64,000 bases of DNA from Astrothelium macrocarpum. Lineage: Eukaryota; Ascomycota; Dothideomycetes; Trypetheliales; Trypetheliaceae. Under the pieces are notes generated by a model. The model did not search any database and was not told the DNA's origin. It worked only from the letters and a program-made list of their open reading frames with translations. The translations under genes were made by a program, and so were the position numbers. Positions 43,037 through 55,435 of the stretch are shown piece by piece. Location: positions 19,239 through 83,238 of the forward strand of contig JAGEMR010000129.1 of the NCBI GenBank assembly GCA_021030915.1, given 5' to 3'. The number at the start of each line of letters is the position of its first letter. The stretch's first letter is position 1.

Positions 43037-43418
43037 GTTGAGAGAGAGGATTCTTTAGGGATGGTGGTGGACGGTCGTCTTCGTTGGCGGGTTCGTGATG
43101 CCGAAATTCGAGATCGGGTGTGCGTCGCCAAAACATGCGCGCTAGTTCTAATATGACCTAGCGTAAACATATCAACGTTCTTCATCTATGATCGCCTTGA
43201 AAAGCTTCACCATCACCACTCACTTCTGCACCTCCAAGTCTGAGGCTATTTCACTCAATTTCAACAGGTTCAGACTCAGTTCTTCGAGTCTTCCTTTCTC
43301 TCGAACTCTTCCTCTTCTAAGAACGCGAGAGGAGTGAGCTCTTTTTCGCGCTGAAGGCCCGTTGCGGTGCCTCTCAGCGCGTTCAATACCTTCTACACTT
43401 ACTTTTTCCACGAGTATC
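43037..43418. promoter_or_regulatory. Divergent intergenic region of RPL34 (-) and PRP8 (+)
   Basis: Only 382 bp separate the two start codons, so it must contain both promoters and 5' leaders. The PRP8 side (43260-43418) is C/T-rich. No specific factor site is claimed. Confidence 0.55.
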
Positions 43419-46400
43419 ATGTCTTCCCTCCCTCCCCCTCCACCTCCAGGCTGGGCACCTCCTCCCCCTCCCGGCGCCCCCCCCGGAATGTCCAGTGCGC
43501 CGCCTCCTCCCGGCTACCGTCCCCCAGCCGATCCTCAAGTCGCCAAGTTCGCCGCCAAAAAGAAAGAATGGCTACGTGCACAGCGGCAGCGATTCGGAGA
43601 GAAACGCAAAGGCGGATTCGTAGAGACTCAGAAGGCGGATATGCCGCCAGAGCACTTGCGCAAAATCGTCAAGGATATTGGGGATGTGAGTCAGAAGAAG
43701 TTTAGCAGTGACAAGAGAAGCTATCTCGGTGCATTGAAATTCATGCCACATGCGGTACTCAAGTTGCTGGAAAACATGCCGATGCCTTGGGAGAGTGCGC
43801 GGGAGGTCAAGGTACTATACCATGTTAATGGGTGCTTGACACTCGTAAACGAGGTACCAAGAGTCATCGAGCCAGTCTTTCATGCGCAATGGGCAACCAT
43901 GTGGGTCTGTATGCGGAGAGAGAAGAGCGATCGGAGACACTTTAAGAGAATGCGATTCCCACCATTTGACGACGAAGAGCCACCTCTGTCATGGTCCGAG
44001 AACATTGAGGATGTCGAACCTCTGGAACCAATCCAGATGGAGCTGGATGAGAACGAAGACGGCGCTGTCTATGACTGGTTCTACGAGCACCGTCCGCTTT
44101 TAGATACCTCTCGTGTGAATGGGCCGAGCTACAAAATGTGGAATTTGACATTGCCTCAGATGGCTACGCTTTACCGGCTCAGCCACCAGCTTCTTAGTGA
44201 TTTGGTGGATAAAAATTACTTTCACATGTTTGACCTCCCTAGTTTCAAGACTGCAAAGGCACTAAATGTTGCGATACCCGGTGGACCACGCTTCGAACCT
44301 CTCTACAAGGACGTTGATCCTAACGATGAGGATTTTGGCGAGTTCAACGCTATTGATCGCATCATCTTCCGAGCCCCAATTCGAACCGAATACCGTGTCT
44401 CATTTCCTTTCTTGTACAATTCGATACCCAGGAGTGTCAAGGTTTCATGGTACTCTTACCCACAAGTTGTCTACGTTCGGGCTGAGGACCCGAGTTTGCC
44501 AGCGTTTTACTTCGACCCTGTTATTAATCCCATTTCTTCTCGATCCGTCGCACCAAAGAATCTCACTGTCAGTCATGAAGACGAAGTGTTCGGGGCTGGA
44601 AACATTGAAGATGAAGAATTCGAGCTTCCAGGAAGTGTCCAACCTTTCCTGGCGGACGAGGAACTTTACACAGATGACACTGCATCTGCGATTGCTCTTT
44701 GGTGGGCACCCTACCCCTTTGATAGGCGTTCCGGTCGCATGGTCCGTTCACAAGACGTACCACTCGTCAAGCAGTGGTATCTTGAACACGTTCCACAAGG
44801 TCAGCCAGTCAAAGTCCGTGTTTCGTATCAGAAGCTACTCAAAACATACGTCTTGAATGAACTGCATTCGAAACCGCCAAAGGCGTTGAACAAGCAAAAC
44901 CTCATGCGTTCTCTGAGGGGCACGAAATTTTTCCAACAGACTACCATCGATTGGGTCGAAGCCGGTCTCCAGGTCTGTCGTCAAGGTTTTAACATGCTTA
45001 ACCTCCTCATCCATCGCAAAAATTTGACTTACCTTCATCTCGATTACAACTTTAACCTGAAGCCAATAAAGACTTTGACGACCAAGGAGCGTAAAAAATC
45101 ACGCTTTGGAAATGCGTTCCATCTGATGCGCGAGATTTTGCGACTGACAAAGCTCATCGTTGATGCCCAAGTCCAGTATCGCCTTGGTAATATTGACGCA
45201 TTCCAACTTGCTGATGGTATTCACTATGCCTTCAACCATGTCGGTCAGCTTACAGGTATGTATCGCTACAAATACAAGCTTATGCACCAGATCCGGTCCT
45301 GCAAGGACTTGAAGCATCTGATTTACTACCGCTTCAACTCTGGTCCTGTTGGCAAGGGTCCGGGCTGTGGTTTCTGGGCGCCTGCTTGGAGGGTGTGGCT
45401 CTTCTTTATGCGTGGTATCATTCCACTTCTAGAGCGTTGGCTGGGCAATTTGCTGTCTCGACAGTTCGAAGGTCGTCACTCTAAGGGTGTTGCAAAGACA
45501 GTCACGAAGCAACGTGTTGAGTCTCACTTTGACCTTGAGCTTCGCGCTTCGGTCATGGCAGACTTGATGGACATGATGCCCGAGGGTATCAAGCAAAATA
45601 AGGTTGGCACTGTACTACAACATCTCTCGGAAGCATGGCGATGCTGGAAGTCGAACATTCCCTGGAAAGTTCCTGGTTTGCCTGCCCCAATTGAAAACAT
45701 TATTCTGCGTTACGTCAAGAGCAAGGCAGATTGGTGGATCTCTGTCGCCCACTACAATCGTGAACGGATACGAAGAGGTGCTACGGTGGACAAGACCGTG
45801 GCGAAGAAAAACCTTGGTCGTTTGACGCGTCTTTGGCTGAAAGCTGAACAAGAGCGTCAACACAATTACATGAAGGATGGACCGTACGTTTCCTCTGAAG
45901 AAGCTGTTGCTATTTACACTACGACGGTTCACTGGCTCGAATCGCGAAAATTCCAACCCATTCCATTTCCCAGTGTTTCATACAAACACGATACTAAAAT
46001 CCTGATTCTTGCGCTCGAACGCCTTCGAGAAGCATATTCAGTCAAGGGTCGATTGAATCAGAGCCAACGTGAAGAGCTAGCACTCATTGAACAGGCTTAT
46101 GATTCTCCGGGTACAACACTCGCACGTATCAAGCGTTTCTTGCTTACACAGCGTGCTTTTAAAGAGGTTGGAATTGATATGAACGATAACTACAGCAGCA
46201 TCAACCCTGTCTATGATATTGAGCCGATTGAGAAGATCACTGATGCATACCTGGATCAATATTTGTGGTATCAAGCCGACCAACGTCATCTCTTTCCTGC
46301 TTGGATCAAACCTTCTGACTCGGAAGTACCTCCACTTCTCACTTACAAGTGGGCACAAGGTATCAATAACCTCGATAAGGTCTGGGAGACGGCTGATGGC

Positions 46401-49400
46401 GAGTGCAACGTCATGATTGAGACTCAGCTCTCTAAAGTCTATGAGAAAATAGACTTGACGCTTCTGAATCGTTTGCTTCGTCTTATCATGGATCACAACT
46501 TGGCAGACTATATCACTTCAAAGAACAATGTCCAGCTCAATTATAAAGACATGAACCACACCAATAGCTACGGTATGATTCGAGGCTTGCAATTCTCCGG
46601 CTTCGTCTTCCAATACTACGGTCTGGTCATTGATTTGCTACTACTTGGCTTACAGCGAGCATCTGAGATTGCCGGTCCACCACAGAGCCCCAACGACTTC
46701 CTTCAATTCCGAGATCGTGAGACAGAGACAAAGCATCCAATTCGTCTCTATACACGATATATCGATCGCATCTGGGTGTTCCTTCATTTTAGTGCCGATG
46801 AGTCAAGGGATCTTATCCAGCGCTTTCTTACTGAGCAGCCAGACCCCAATTTCGAGAATGTCATCGGATACCGCAACAAGAAGTGTTGGCCTCGAGACTC
46901 TAGGATGCGCTTGATGAGACATGATGTCAATCTTGGTCGCGCAGTATTTTGGGATCTCAAGAACAGGCTGCCAAGGTCTGTCACCACGATAGAGTGGGAT
47001 GACACCTTTGCCAGTGTTTACAGTCGTGACAATCCGAACTTGCTATTTTCCATGTCCGGTTTCGAAGTCCGCATTCTGCCAAAGATTCGCAACCAAAACG
47101 ATGAATTTCCGGTCAAGGATAGTGTCTGGTCGCTAGTGGATAGTACGACCAAGGAGCGCACTGCACACGCATTCTTGCAAGTCACAGAGGAAGACATTCA
47201 GAAATTTAATAACCGTATCCGACAAATTTTAATGTCTTCTGGATCGACCACATTTACCAAGATTGCCAACAAATGGAACACCAGTCTCATTGCCTTGTTC
47301 ACATATTATCGCGAGGCCGCCGTGTCAACTGTCAACCTCCTCGATACTATTGTCAAGTGTGAAACCAAGATCCAGACGCGTGTCAAGATTGGTCTCAACT
47401 CTAAAATGCCTTCGCGTTTCCCTCCTGCTGTCTTCTATACGCCGAAAGAGCTTGGTGGCCTGGGTATGATCTCAGGCTCACACATTCTCATTCCAGCAAG
47501 CGACAAGCGATGGTCTAAGCAAACCGACACAGGCGTCACGCACTACCGTGCCGGTATGTCTCACGACGAGGAGACCCTCATTCCGAACATCTTCCGCTAT
47601 ATTATCCCGTGGGAGGCTGAGTTTATCGATTCGCAGCGTGTCTGGACAGAATACTCCCAAAAGCGATTAGAAGCCAACCAGCAGAACCGTCGCTTGACAC
47701 TTGAGGATCTCGAGGACAGCTGGGATCGGGGCCTTCCCCGAATCAATACACTGTTTCAAAAGGATCGAAGCACTCTCAGCTTTGACAAAGGCTTCCGTGC
47801 TCGTACCGAATTCAAAACTTACCAACATATGAAGAGCAACCCATTTTGGTGGACCAGTCAACGACATGATGGCAAACTCTGGAATCTGAATGCCTATCGT
47901 ACGGACGTCATCCAGGCGCTTGGTGGTGTCGAAACCATTCTTGAGCACACGCTATTCAAAGCCACGGCATTCCCATCATGGGAGGGCCTGTTTTGGGAGA
48001 AGGCATGTCTTGCTAAGGGAACACAGTTACTGACTTATGATGGTGAAAAGATTGCGGTCGAAGACGTCAAAGAAGGAACTTTACTCCTTGGTCCTGATTG
48101 CAGACCCCGTCGTGCCTTCAACATCGTCAATGGAAAAGATCGTCTCTATCGCATCAAAATGGGCACTCTCATGGAAGATCTCCTGGTCACTCAAAATCAC
48201 ATCCTGGTTCTTTACCGGGAGAAAAGCCGGGGGAATGGATACCGGGTGCCCCCCAGTCTTGCGGCCGGTGGTTTGTCAACAGCCCAGCATTTCGACACCG
48301 TTCAGATGACAGCCGCCGAATTTGCGACCCTCAGCAACAAGGAAAGAGGCCAATATCGGCTGTTCAAATCTACGGGTTTTGAGCCGGCGGGGCAACTCCC
48401 AGCGGCTAACAGCTTTTTTGTCAAGGACGTCGTTCTCGAATCCGAGCCGGTAGAGTGGGCGGGCTTCCGAGTCGACAAAGACCAGCTTTACTTGAGACAT
48501 GACTATCTTGTGCTGCACAATAGCGGTTTTGAAGAGTCGATGAAGTTTAAGAAGCTCACTAATGCCCAGCGGTCCGGTCTAAATCAAATCCCCAATCGTC
48601 GTTTCACTCTTTGGTGGTCCCGTAAGTTTTATTCCCTTCCCCTATCTTGTGCTTTGAAGCTCAAGCAACCCCCTGTCTTTTGTTGTGAAGCTAACCGGTT
48701 TCTGAAGCAACGATTAATCGTTCAAACGTTTATATTGGTTTCCAAGTTCAGCTCGATCTGACCGGCATTTTCTTGCATGGCAAGATCCCGACTCTCAAAA
48801 TTTCGCTTATACAGATTTTCCGTGCGCATTTATGGCAAAAGATTCACGAGTCTGTCGTTATGGATCTTTGTCAGGTATTCGATCAGGAATTGGAAGCCTT
48901 GGGTATTGAGGCCGTCCAGAAAGAAACCATTCACCCTAGAAAATCGTACAAGATGAACAGCTCTTGTGCTGACATCTTACTTTTTGCAAGCCACAAGTGG
49001 AGTGTGTCTCAACCTTCTCTGCTCTACGATACCAAAGATAGCATGGGGGCCACCACGACAAACAAGTTCTGGATTGACGTACAGCTTCGGTATGGTGACT
49101 ACGATTCTCATGACATTGAAAGGTATACCCGTGCCAAGTATCTGGACTATACAAACGACAGCATGAGTATCTATCCTTCTGCTACCGGCCTCATGATCGG
49201 CATTGATCTTGCCTACAATCTATATTCTGCTTTTGGAATGTATTTCCCTGGGTTGAAGCAATTGATTCAACAGGCGATGGCAAAGATCATGAAGGCTAAC
49301 CCTGCGCTCTATGTCCTTCGCGAGCGTATTAGGAAAGGCTTGCAGCTTTACGCTTCTGACAGTAATCAAGAATTCTTGAACTCGCAAAACTACTCTGAGC

Positions 49401-51136
49401 TCTTCAGCAACCAAATTCAGCTCTTCATCGATGACACAAACGTCTACCGTGTCACAATTCATAAGACTTTCGAGGGAAACTTGACTACCAAACCCATAAA
49501 TGGAGGAATTTTCATCTTCAATCCACGCACAGGCCAGCTGTTTTTGAAGATCATTCATACAAGTGTGTGGGCTGGACAGAAACGTCTCGGCCAGTTGGCG
49601 AAATGGAAGACTGCGGAAGAAGTGGCTGCATTGATTCGGTCCCTCCCTGTTGAAGAACAGCCGAAGCAGCTTATTGTGACTCGAAAGGGTCTGTTGGACC
49701 CTCTTGAGGTGCACCTCTTGGATTTCCCGAATATTTCGATTCGTGCTTCAGAATTGCAACTACCATTCCAAGCTGCAATGAAAGTAGAAAAGCTTGGTGA
49801 TTTAATACTCAGAGCGACGGAACCGCAGATGGTCCTTCTCAATCTTTACGACGAATGGGCTAAGACGATTTCGTCTTATACTTGCTTCTCCCGTTTAATC
49901 CTCATCCTTCGTGCTCTACATGTCAATCAAGATAAAACCAAATTAATCCTTCGCCCGGATAAAAATGTCATCACACAAGAGCATCACATCTGGCCCACCC
50001 TTTCCGACGAAGACTGGATCAAGGTCGAGTTGCAGCTTCGTGATCTCATTCTAAATGACTATGGGAAGCGTAACAATGTGACTACGAGCTCTCTTACCCA
50101 ATCCGAAGTTCGTGACATCATCCTTGGTATGGAGATCTCAGCACCATCGATGCAGCGACAACAGGCTGCCGAGATTGAAAAGCAGCAACAGGAGCAAAAG
50201 CAACTCACGGCTGTTACAACCAAGACTCAGAATGTCCACGGTGAAGACATCATTGTGACCACGACATCGCAGTTCGAGCAGCAGACGTTCGCATCTAAGA
50301 CCGAATGGCGTTCCCGTGCTCTCGCAACCTCCAATCTCCGCACTCGCGCAAACAACATCTACATTTCATCTGAAGATCTCAATGAAAGCGACGATAGCTT
50401 CACATACATCATGCCCAAGAACGTCCTCCGCCGTTTCATCACCATCGCTGATCTCCGCGTCCAAGTCGCCGGCTACCTCTACGGCACCAGCCCCAAAGAC
50501 GCCCCACAAATCAAAGAAATCAAATGCATGGTCATGATTCCCCAACTGGGCTCTACCACTTCCGTGTCCCTTCCCCATCACCTACCCACCAGCACCAACA
50601 GCAACGAGTTCCTCCGCGATCTCGAACCCCTCGGCTGGATTCACACCCTTGCAGGCGCCGAACCAAACGCCCTCGGCGCTCCGGACGTCACCCAGCACGC
50701 GAAGCTTATGGAGCGCCACCCATCCTGGGACAAGAAGACCGTCACCATGACTGTTTCTTTTACTCCAGGCTCCGTGTCCCTCGCTGCCTTCGCTCTCACC
50801 CCCCAAGGATACAAGTGGGGTGCCGAGAACCGCGACATGACCTCTGCCGACCCGCCGGGATTCAACCCGGCCGTCTGCTCCGAGAAGACGCAGCTCCTAT
50901 TATCTGATCGGATCCGCGGATTCTTCCTCACGCCGGTCGACGATGGGCGCTGGAACTATGCGTGGCTAGGCAGCGCATTTGGGAATTTCGCGAGGGAAGG
51001 CGGAGGTGGTGACAGGGTTGAGGTGGGTCTCGACACGCCGAAGAGGTTCTATGATGAGGGACATCGGCCGGTACATTTTCGGAACTTTGCGGAGCTGGAA
51101 GATGTGTGGGTGGATAGGAGTGATAATTTTGAGTGA
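43419..51136 (+). CDS. PRP8: Pre-mRNA splicing factor PRP8 with intein
   Basis: Two exons, join(43419..48621, 48708..51136), encode 2543 residues; removing the 172-residue intein leaves 2371, the normal size (yeast 2413, human 2335). Prp8 is the central scaffold of the U5 snRNP and spliceosome catalytic core. The protein starts MSSLPPPPPPGWAPPPPPG, a Pro-rich leader, and then carries the PRO8NT, PROCN, RRM-like, U5-snRNA and U6-snRNA binding regions (for example FPPFDDEEPPLSWSENIED, GKGPGCGFWAPAWRVW, ERIRRGATVDKTVAKKNLGR), an RNase H-like domain and a C-terminal MPN/Jab1-like domain (VAGYLYGTSPKD, LGWIHTLAGAEPN). The 86-nt intron (GTAAGT, CTAACC branch, AAG) is just downstream of the intein, splitting WWSP|TINRSNVY. 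ATG 43419 is used because the Pro-rich leader is conserved; the frame above it opens only with GTG. Confidence 0.97.
48006..48521 (+). other. PRP8 mini-intein
   Basis: The in-frame insertion lies between host residues WEKA and SGFEESMKFKK, the classical fungal PRP8-a site. It has 172 residues and standard self-splicing blocks: Cys1 (CLAKGTQLLTYDG, block A), LVTQNHILVL with the TxxH motif (block B), EPVEWAGFRVDKDQLYLRHDYLVLHN with the penultimate His and last Asn (blocks F and G), and host Ser+1. The linker between blocks B and F is about 75 residues and shows no LAGLIDADG endonuclease motif, so it is a mini-intein that can excise itself but cannot home. Since Prp8 is essential and the site conserved, splicing is presumably active. 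Confidence 0.95.
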
Positions 51137-51656
51137 AAGAAAGATGTGTGGGGGTTGCCTGGGATTCACCGAGGGTATGTAAATTAGATTAGCTTCATGA
51201 GCTCGAAATAATGTGAAAGTGTTACTGATAAATAACAAATATCTGAGCATAACCCTTGAAGAGCCATATTGTATGGGCAGTGCAAGGGGCTTAGATCTTT
51301 GAGGACGTCGCCAGTTGTAACAATCTAAGAAATATCACCTATGACCTTTAGAGATAATCCGCCGCACGTAATATCGGGAGCTCCTCAACAATGACAAACG
51401 AGAAAATCTTGGAGCTTACTCCTCAATTGATTGTTTTATGGTTTCTAATTGTTTGAAGTGGTACGGGGTCCTGTCTACAGGGTACGGCGAATTATGTCTC
51501 CCGCGTTTCCAAATCCGGTTCGGTAGGGCGCCAGGACTATGAAGATAATTCCAGCTTACATACGCAAGATTACCGTACAGCTACAGCCTTGCGATGAACT
51601 GAGCCTTGTACCTCTTTGTGTGAAATAGGCCTCTAGAATCAAATATGGAGCGTTCT
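51137..51656. other. Convergent intergenic region after PRP8
   Basis: 520 bp, no coding content recognised; holds the 3' ends of PRP8 and of the small minus-strand gene. Confidence 0.45.
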
Positions 51657-51964
51657 CTAGTCTTCGTCTATTTGAAGAGCTTCTTTTATAGCAATATCGA
51701 GGAACACTTCTGAGCGAGTGGAATCACTAAGCTCGTAGTTGCAATCGAGAGATCCGGCTCAAGATCGAGCCAGTGTTACCTGCAGGACGAGGCTCCATAG
51801 CTGATAACCTTGATCTCGGCCTTGTTGTTCACGGGGTAACGCCCAAAGCAGCCACCAGCCGGCGAAGCACCGAACCAATCAACATCTTTTCCTTTCGCAA
51901 CACGGCTGAAAATCGTCCGGAGATACGGCTCGCAATAAACTAATGGGACAGTTGCACAAGGCAT
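51657..51964 (-). CDS. Small hypothetical protein, two exons
   Basis: Complement(51657..51726, 51780..51964) gives 84 residues; the 53-nt intron has a GTAACA donor, an AACTACG-containing branch region and a TTAG acceptor, and splices TGC-AG|T in frame. The sequence reads VPLVYCEPYLRTIFSRVAKG, DVDWFGASPAGGCFGRYPV, KAEIKVISYGASSCSDSTR and ends LDIAIKEALQIDED. I do not recognise a family. There is no signal peptide; four cysteines. An in-frame TAG lies just upstream of the ATG, so the N-terminus is complete unless a further 5' exon exists. The coherent reading across the intron is the main support. Confidence 0.45.
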
Positions 51965-52285
51965 AGCCTGCTCTGGAGGCTATGACTGGGTACAGTGTAG
52001 GGATGGTTGTGTCAATTCCTGCAGCTAACGCTAAATCTGGACATTGGCCGAAAAACAATCAGATTCAACCTAGCTTTAGTCTATGGTCGTACACTGACAG
52101 GAAAGCAGACGATAAGGCTTAAAGAATATCACGTGTTGTTTTGCTAGTCACTGGTCGTCCCTCACACTATTCAATTTGTCTTTTCTTGGCTTCCAATTTT
52201 CATCTTCGCCCGCTCTTCTTCTGTATCTTGCTACTTTTGCTAAGACAAAATCGGATCATCCTCCTGTATCTGAGTTGCTCTCATT
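51965..52285. promoter_or_regulatory. Upstream region shared by the small gene (-) and HET gene (+)
   Basis: 321 bp between two divergent starts; pyrimidine-rich near the HET start. No specific site identified. Confidence 0.4.
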
Positions 52286-55200
52286 ATGGCCTCCAACATT
52301 CGCTGTCCTGATTGTACGCGTCGTCTTAAAAAACGCTTCATCTATAGCCACAAGACCCCTCCAAAATACCGGTCACAAACTTATGAACCACTTCCCACTA
52401 AACGCAACCATATTCGTGTGCTCCAGTTGAGAGCAAGTGGCTTCGAGAATCCAAATGTTGAGTGCGAGCTAATTGTCCAAAAATTCGACATGGAGCAGGG
52501 GGTTAATCAGCCATACGAAGCCCTTTCGTGGTGCTGGGGACCACAAAAGCCGACATCATATCTGAGTATTCATAAAGACAAGAAAGTGTACGCGAAATAT
52601 GTCAACCACGAACTTTTCTCTGCTCTGAAGGCGTTGCGACATCCGAAAGAGCACCGCTTCCTCTGGGTGGATGCTGTGTGCATCGACAAGGATAATCCAC
52701 AGGAAAAGAATCATCAAGTTGAGATGATGTCTGAAATATACGGCAACGCTGACCAAGTATGTGTATGGCTTGGCGAGGGCGATGAATCTAGTCGCATGGC
52801 TCTCAGATTTATTCGAAAAGAGGTTCTACAATTACAAAATTTTGATGAATTGTGTGAGAGCGAACTTGCTAGTGAGAAATGGGGTTCGTTACTTGATTTG
52901 ATGCAAAGGCCATGGTTTTCTAGAAGATGGGTTGTTCAAGAGATAGCACTAGCGCGAAAGGCAACGGTCTATTGTGGAAGCGACAAAATTCCCTGGAAGA
53001 AATTTGCAATCGCTGTTGAACTTTTTGTCGAAGTAGAGACAGCTACACATCGCCTTTCCGAGGTTTTGAAAAAAGATCCAAAGTTCTACCATGTCCCTGG
53101 GTGGTTTAAATACGTTTCTGCGCTGGGCGCTAGCTTGTTGGTTGAGGCAACAGGAAAGCTCTTTCGGGACTACAAGCCCACCATCGCAACATCGACAATC
53201 AGAAACAACCACGACAGTGACGAAGAGGGATCGGATAGCGAGCATGACACTGGATCAGAGCCTGGGTCGCTCACGGAATCCGACACAAAGTCCAATACCA
53301 GCTCCGATTCCGGACGAACATCGTCTGCGGAGTCATCACAGCTAGCGACGCAAGGTCAGGCCCTCTTAAGCCTCGAGTACCTTGTATCGAGTCTATCAAT
53401 ATTTGATGTCACCATTCCACACGATGCCATATATAGCCTTCTTGCAATCGCGAAAGATACCATACCGGTAGCAGGTGACGATAGTCCCCATTTGGCGGCA
53501 GATCATGCACAAGAGGCATTAGAAGGATTTACACAGAGGAAACGTTACAAAGTTGATTATGCACAGCCTTTTTCGGACGTTTGCAAAGAATTTGTTCAGT
53601 TCTGTATGGACCATTCAGATCCCAGTCGGGCATTGGACATTATCTGCAGGCCGTGGGCCCCTGATACACCAAAGCCATCGCCCAGGCGAGCTGGATGCGA
53701 GATAATAGGAAAACAAAGATTGGCGGTGCAGCGAGCTCAGATTAGGAGCATAAGAGAAGTGGTACCGCAAGAAAAATCGCCTGGCGTAGGAAATTTTGTG
53801 TCCGGAAAAGCAAGCCGAACAAAAAATGCCGATCACAAGGACGGTTCATTGCAAGAGCAAGCCAAAGAAGAGCAAGCGCATCGCAGGAATCCGAAAGACA
53901 TACCGCTTCCATCATGGATTCCGCAGCTCAGCGGTGCAGCATATGCTATGCTACCGCAAGCCGGCGTCCATACTTTGAAGATGAGTAGAAAAAATGCCGA
54001 CTCGCTTGTTGGTCTTCCAGCCACCAATCAGAATCACCGAAACTATAACGCGGCCGGAACCTTGAGTATTGATTCAAGAAAAGTCCACTTCAAAAAACGG
54101 ACAAGAATGAAGCACCATAGCTTGTACGTAAAAGGGTTTATTCTTGACACTATCACAGAGCTTCAGCCGTCTTCCCAAGGCGGTGCTATTCCTGGCAGCT
54201 GGGCACGGGCTGGGTCTTGGCGTGGTGTACCTCACTCAGATCCGCCCGATGACTTTTGGCGAACGTTAGTTGCCGACCGAGGTCGAGATGGAAGGAACCC
54301 ACCGGCCTATTATTCGCGCGCCTGCAAAGAGTCGTTTCTGAAAGGCGGACTGTCTAGTGGATCCGTTAATACCTCAGATCTTATAAATAATGAGCGCTGT
54401 TCTGTTATCGCTCAATTTTGCCGCCGGGTACAAGCTGTCATCTGGAACAGACGTCTGGTCAGGACTCCCACGGGAAATCTGGGCCTAGCTAGTCAGTATG
54501 CGCAGCTCAATGATGTCATTGCTATTCTCAACGGCTGCAGCGTGCCTGTCGTTCTTCGGAGGAAATGGAAAATCCGCGAGGAAGTTGAACAAGAAATGGA
54601 GGAAGATATATTACTCTGGGAAAAAGAGATCGCTGAAATATGGCGAGCGGTATGTAAGGCTCGTAGAGCTAGGCGGCTTACCAGAATCCTCTTACAATGG
54701 CGATGGACTAAATGGGATTTCAAATGCCGGAGAAAATGGGAGAAGGACAAAAACTGGCACAAAAAGTGGGAGTCGCGACTGAGTGCCAGAAGATTACATC
54801 AGGAGACAGTGACGGAGTCACAGAAGACAGAGATAACCTCACCAAAAAATGATAATGACTCGATCGGGTACTGCCAACCCTTGGAACATGAATCGGAAGA
54901 GGAATTCGATCTAAGGATGCAAGGCAAGAGCTACGAATTTTATAAACGTAACTTAAAAGCTATTTACCAAAAAAATGGTATCACTTGGGAAGAGCCTCGG
55001 CCGAAATGGCGGGAATTTGCACTCTTCCTCAAGTTCGGGCGTCGCTGGAAGAAGATTTGGGCAAGAGGCAAAGAGCTCAAGTCCCTTAGATAGCGGCTTG
55101 ATAGGCTTGAGAGGAAGCGTTGGAATGCTCGAGCTGGCGTAGAAATGTGGCAAGACGCCATTCGAATCACAAGAGACCGAACTTCCACAGGCGTAGGGGA

Positions 55201-55435
55201 TGAAGAGGCTAGTCTTGAATACGGAACCGGACAAAAGCGCAATTTCGTAGATAGTGATCATGCAGATCCCGCCTCCCCTGTCCTTACAAAGAGGGTTCGT
55301 GTGGATGTAGAGAGGTCTACCAGTGGTGAAATCGACGACGAAACTCCTCTGGAACACTCAACCACTCTTGTCGACATGGGCGAGATCATCAAAGAAGCAT
55401 TTGCAGAGAAGTTCAGGGGTCGGAAGGATCATTAA
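52286..55435 (+). pseudogene. HET-domain (heterokaryon incompatibility) gene with one late in-frame stop
   Basis: ATG 52286 opens 935 codons to a TAG at 55091-55093, after which the same frame continues open for 114 more codons to a TAA at 55433. The HET domain occupies about residues 75-235: YEALSWCWG (77-85), LWVDAVCIDKDNPQEKNHQV (126-145), MSEIYGNADQVCVWLG and RPWFSRRWVVQEI. The HET module is the fungal self/non-self recognition domain, related to TIR, that triggers cell death after fusion of unlike strains. Further parts: an Asp/Ser-rich linker (about 310-350), FDVTIPHDAIYSLLAIA (the usual second conserved block), and a long basic C-terminal half. At the stop, LR|TAG|RLDRLERKRWNARAG reads naturally if TAG was CAG, a CpA-to-TpA change typical of RIP. 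The gene ends about 100 bp from the AT-rich block. It may still give a functional protein lacking about 115 residues. Confidence 0.85.

Noticed and set aside
52286..55093. Programmed stop-codon readthrough of the HET gene
   Set aside because: The stop is TAG followed by CGG, without the known TGA-CTA readthrough context; a RIP-type nonsense change explains it more simply.
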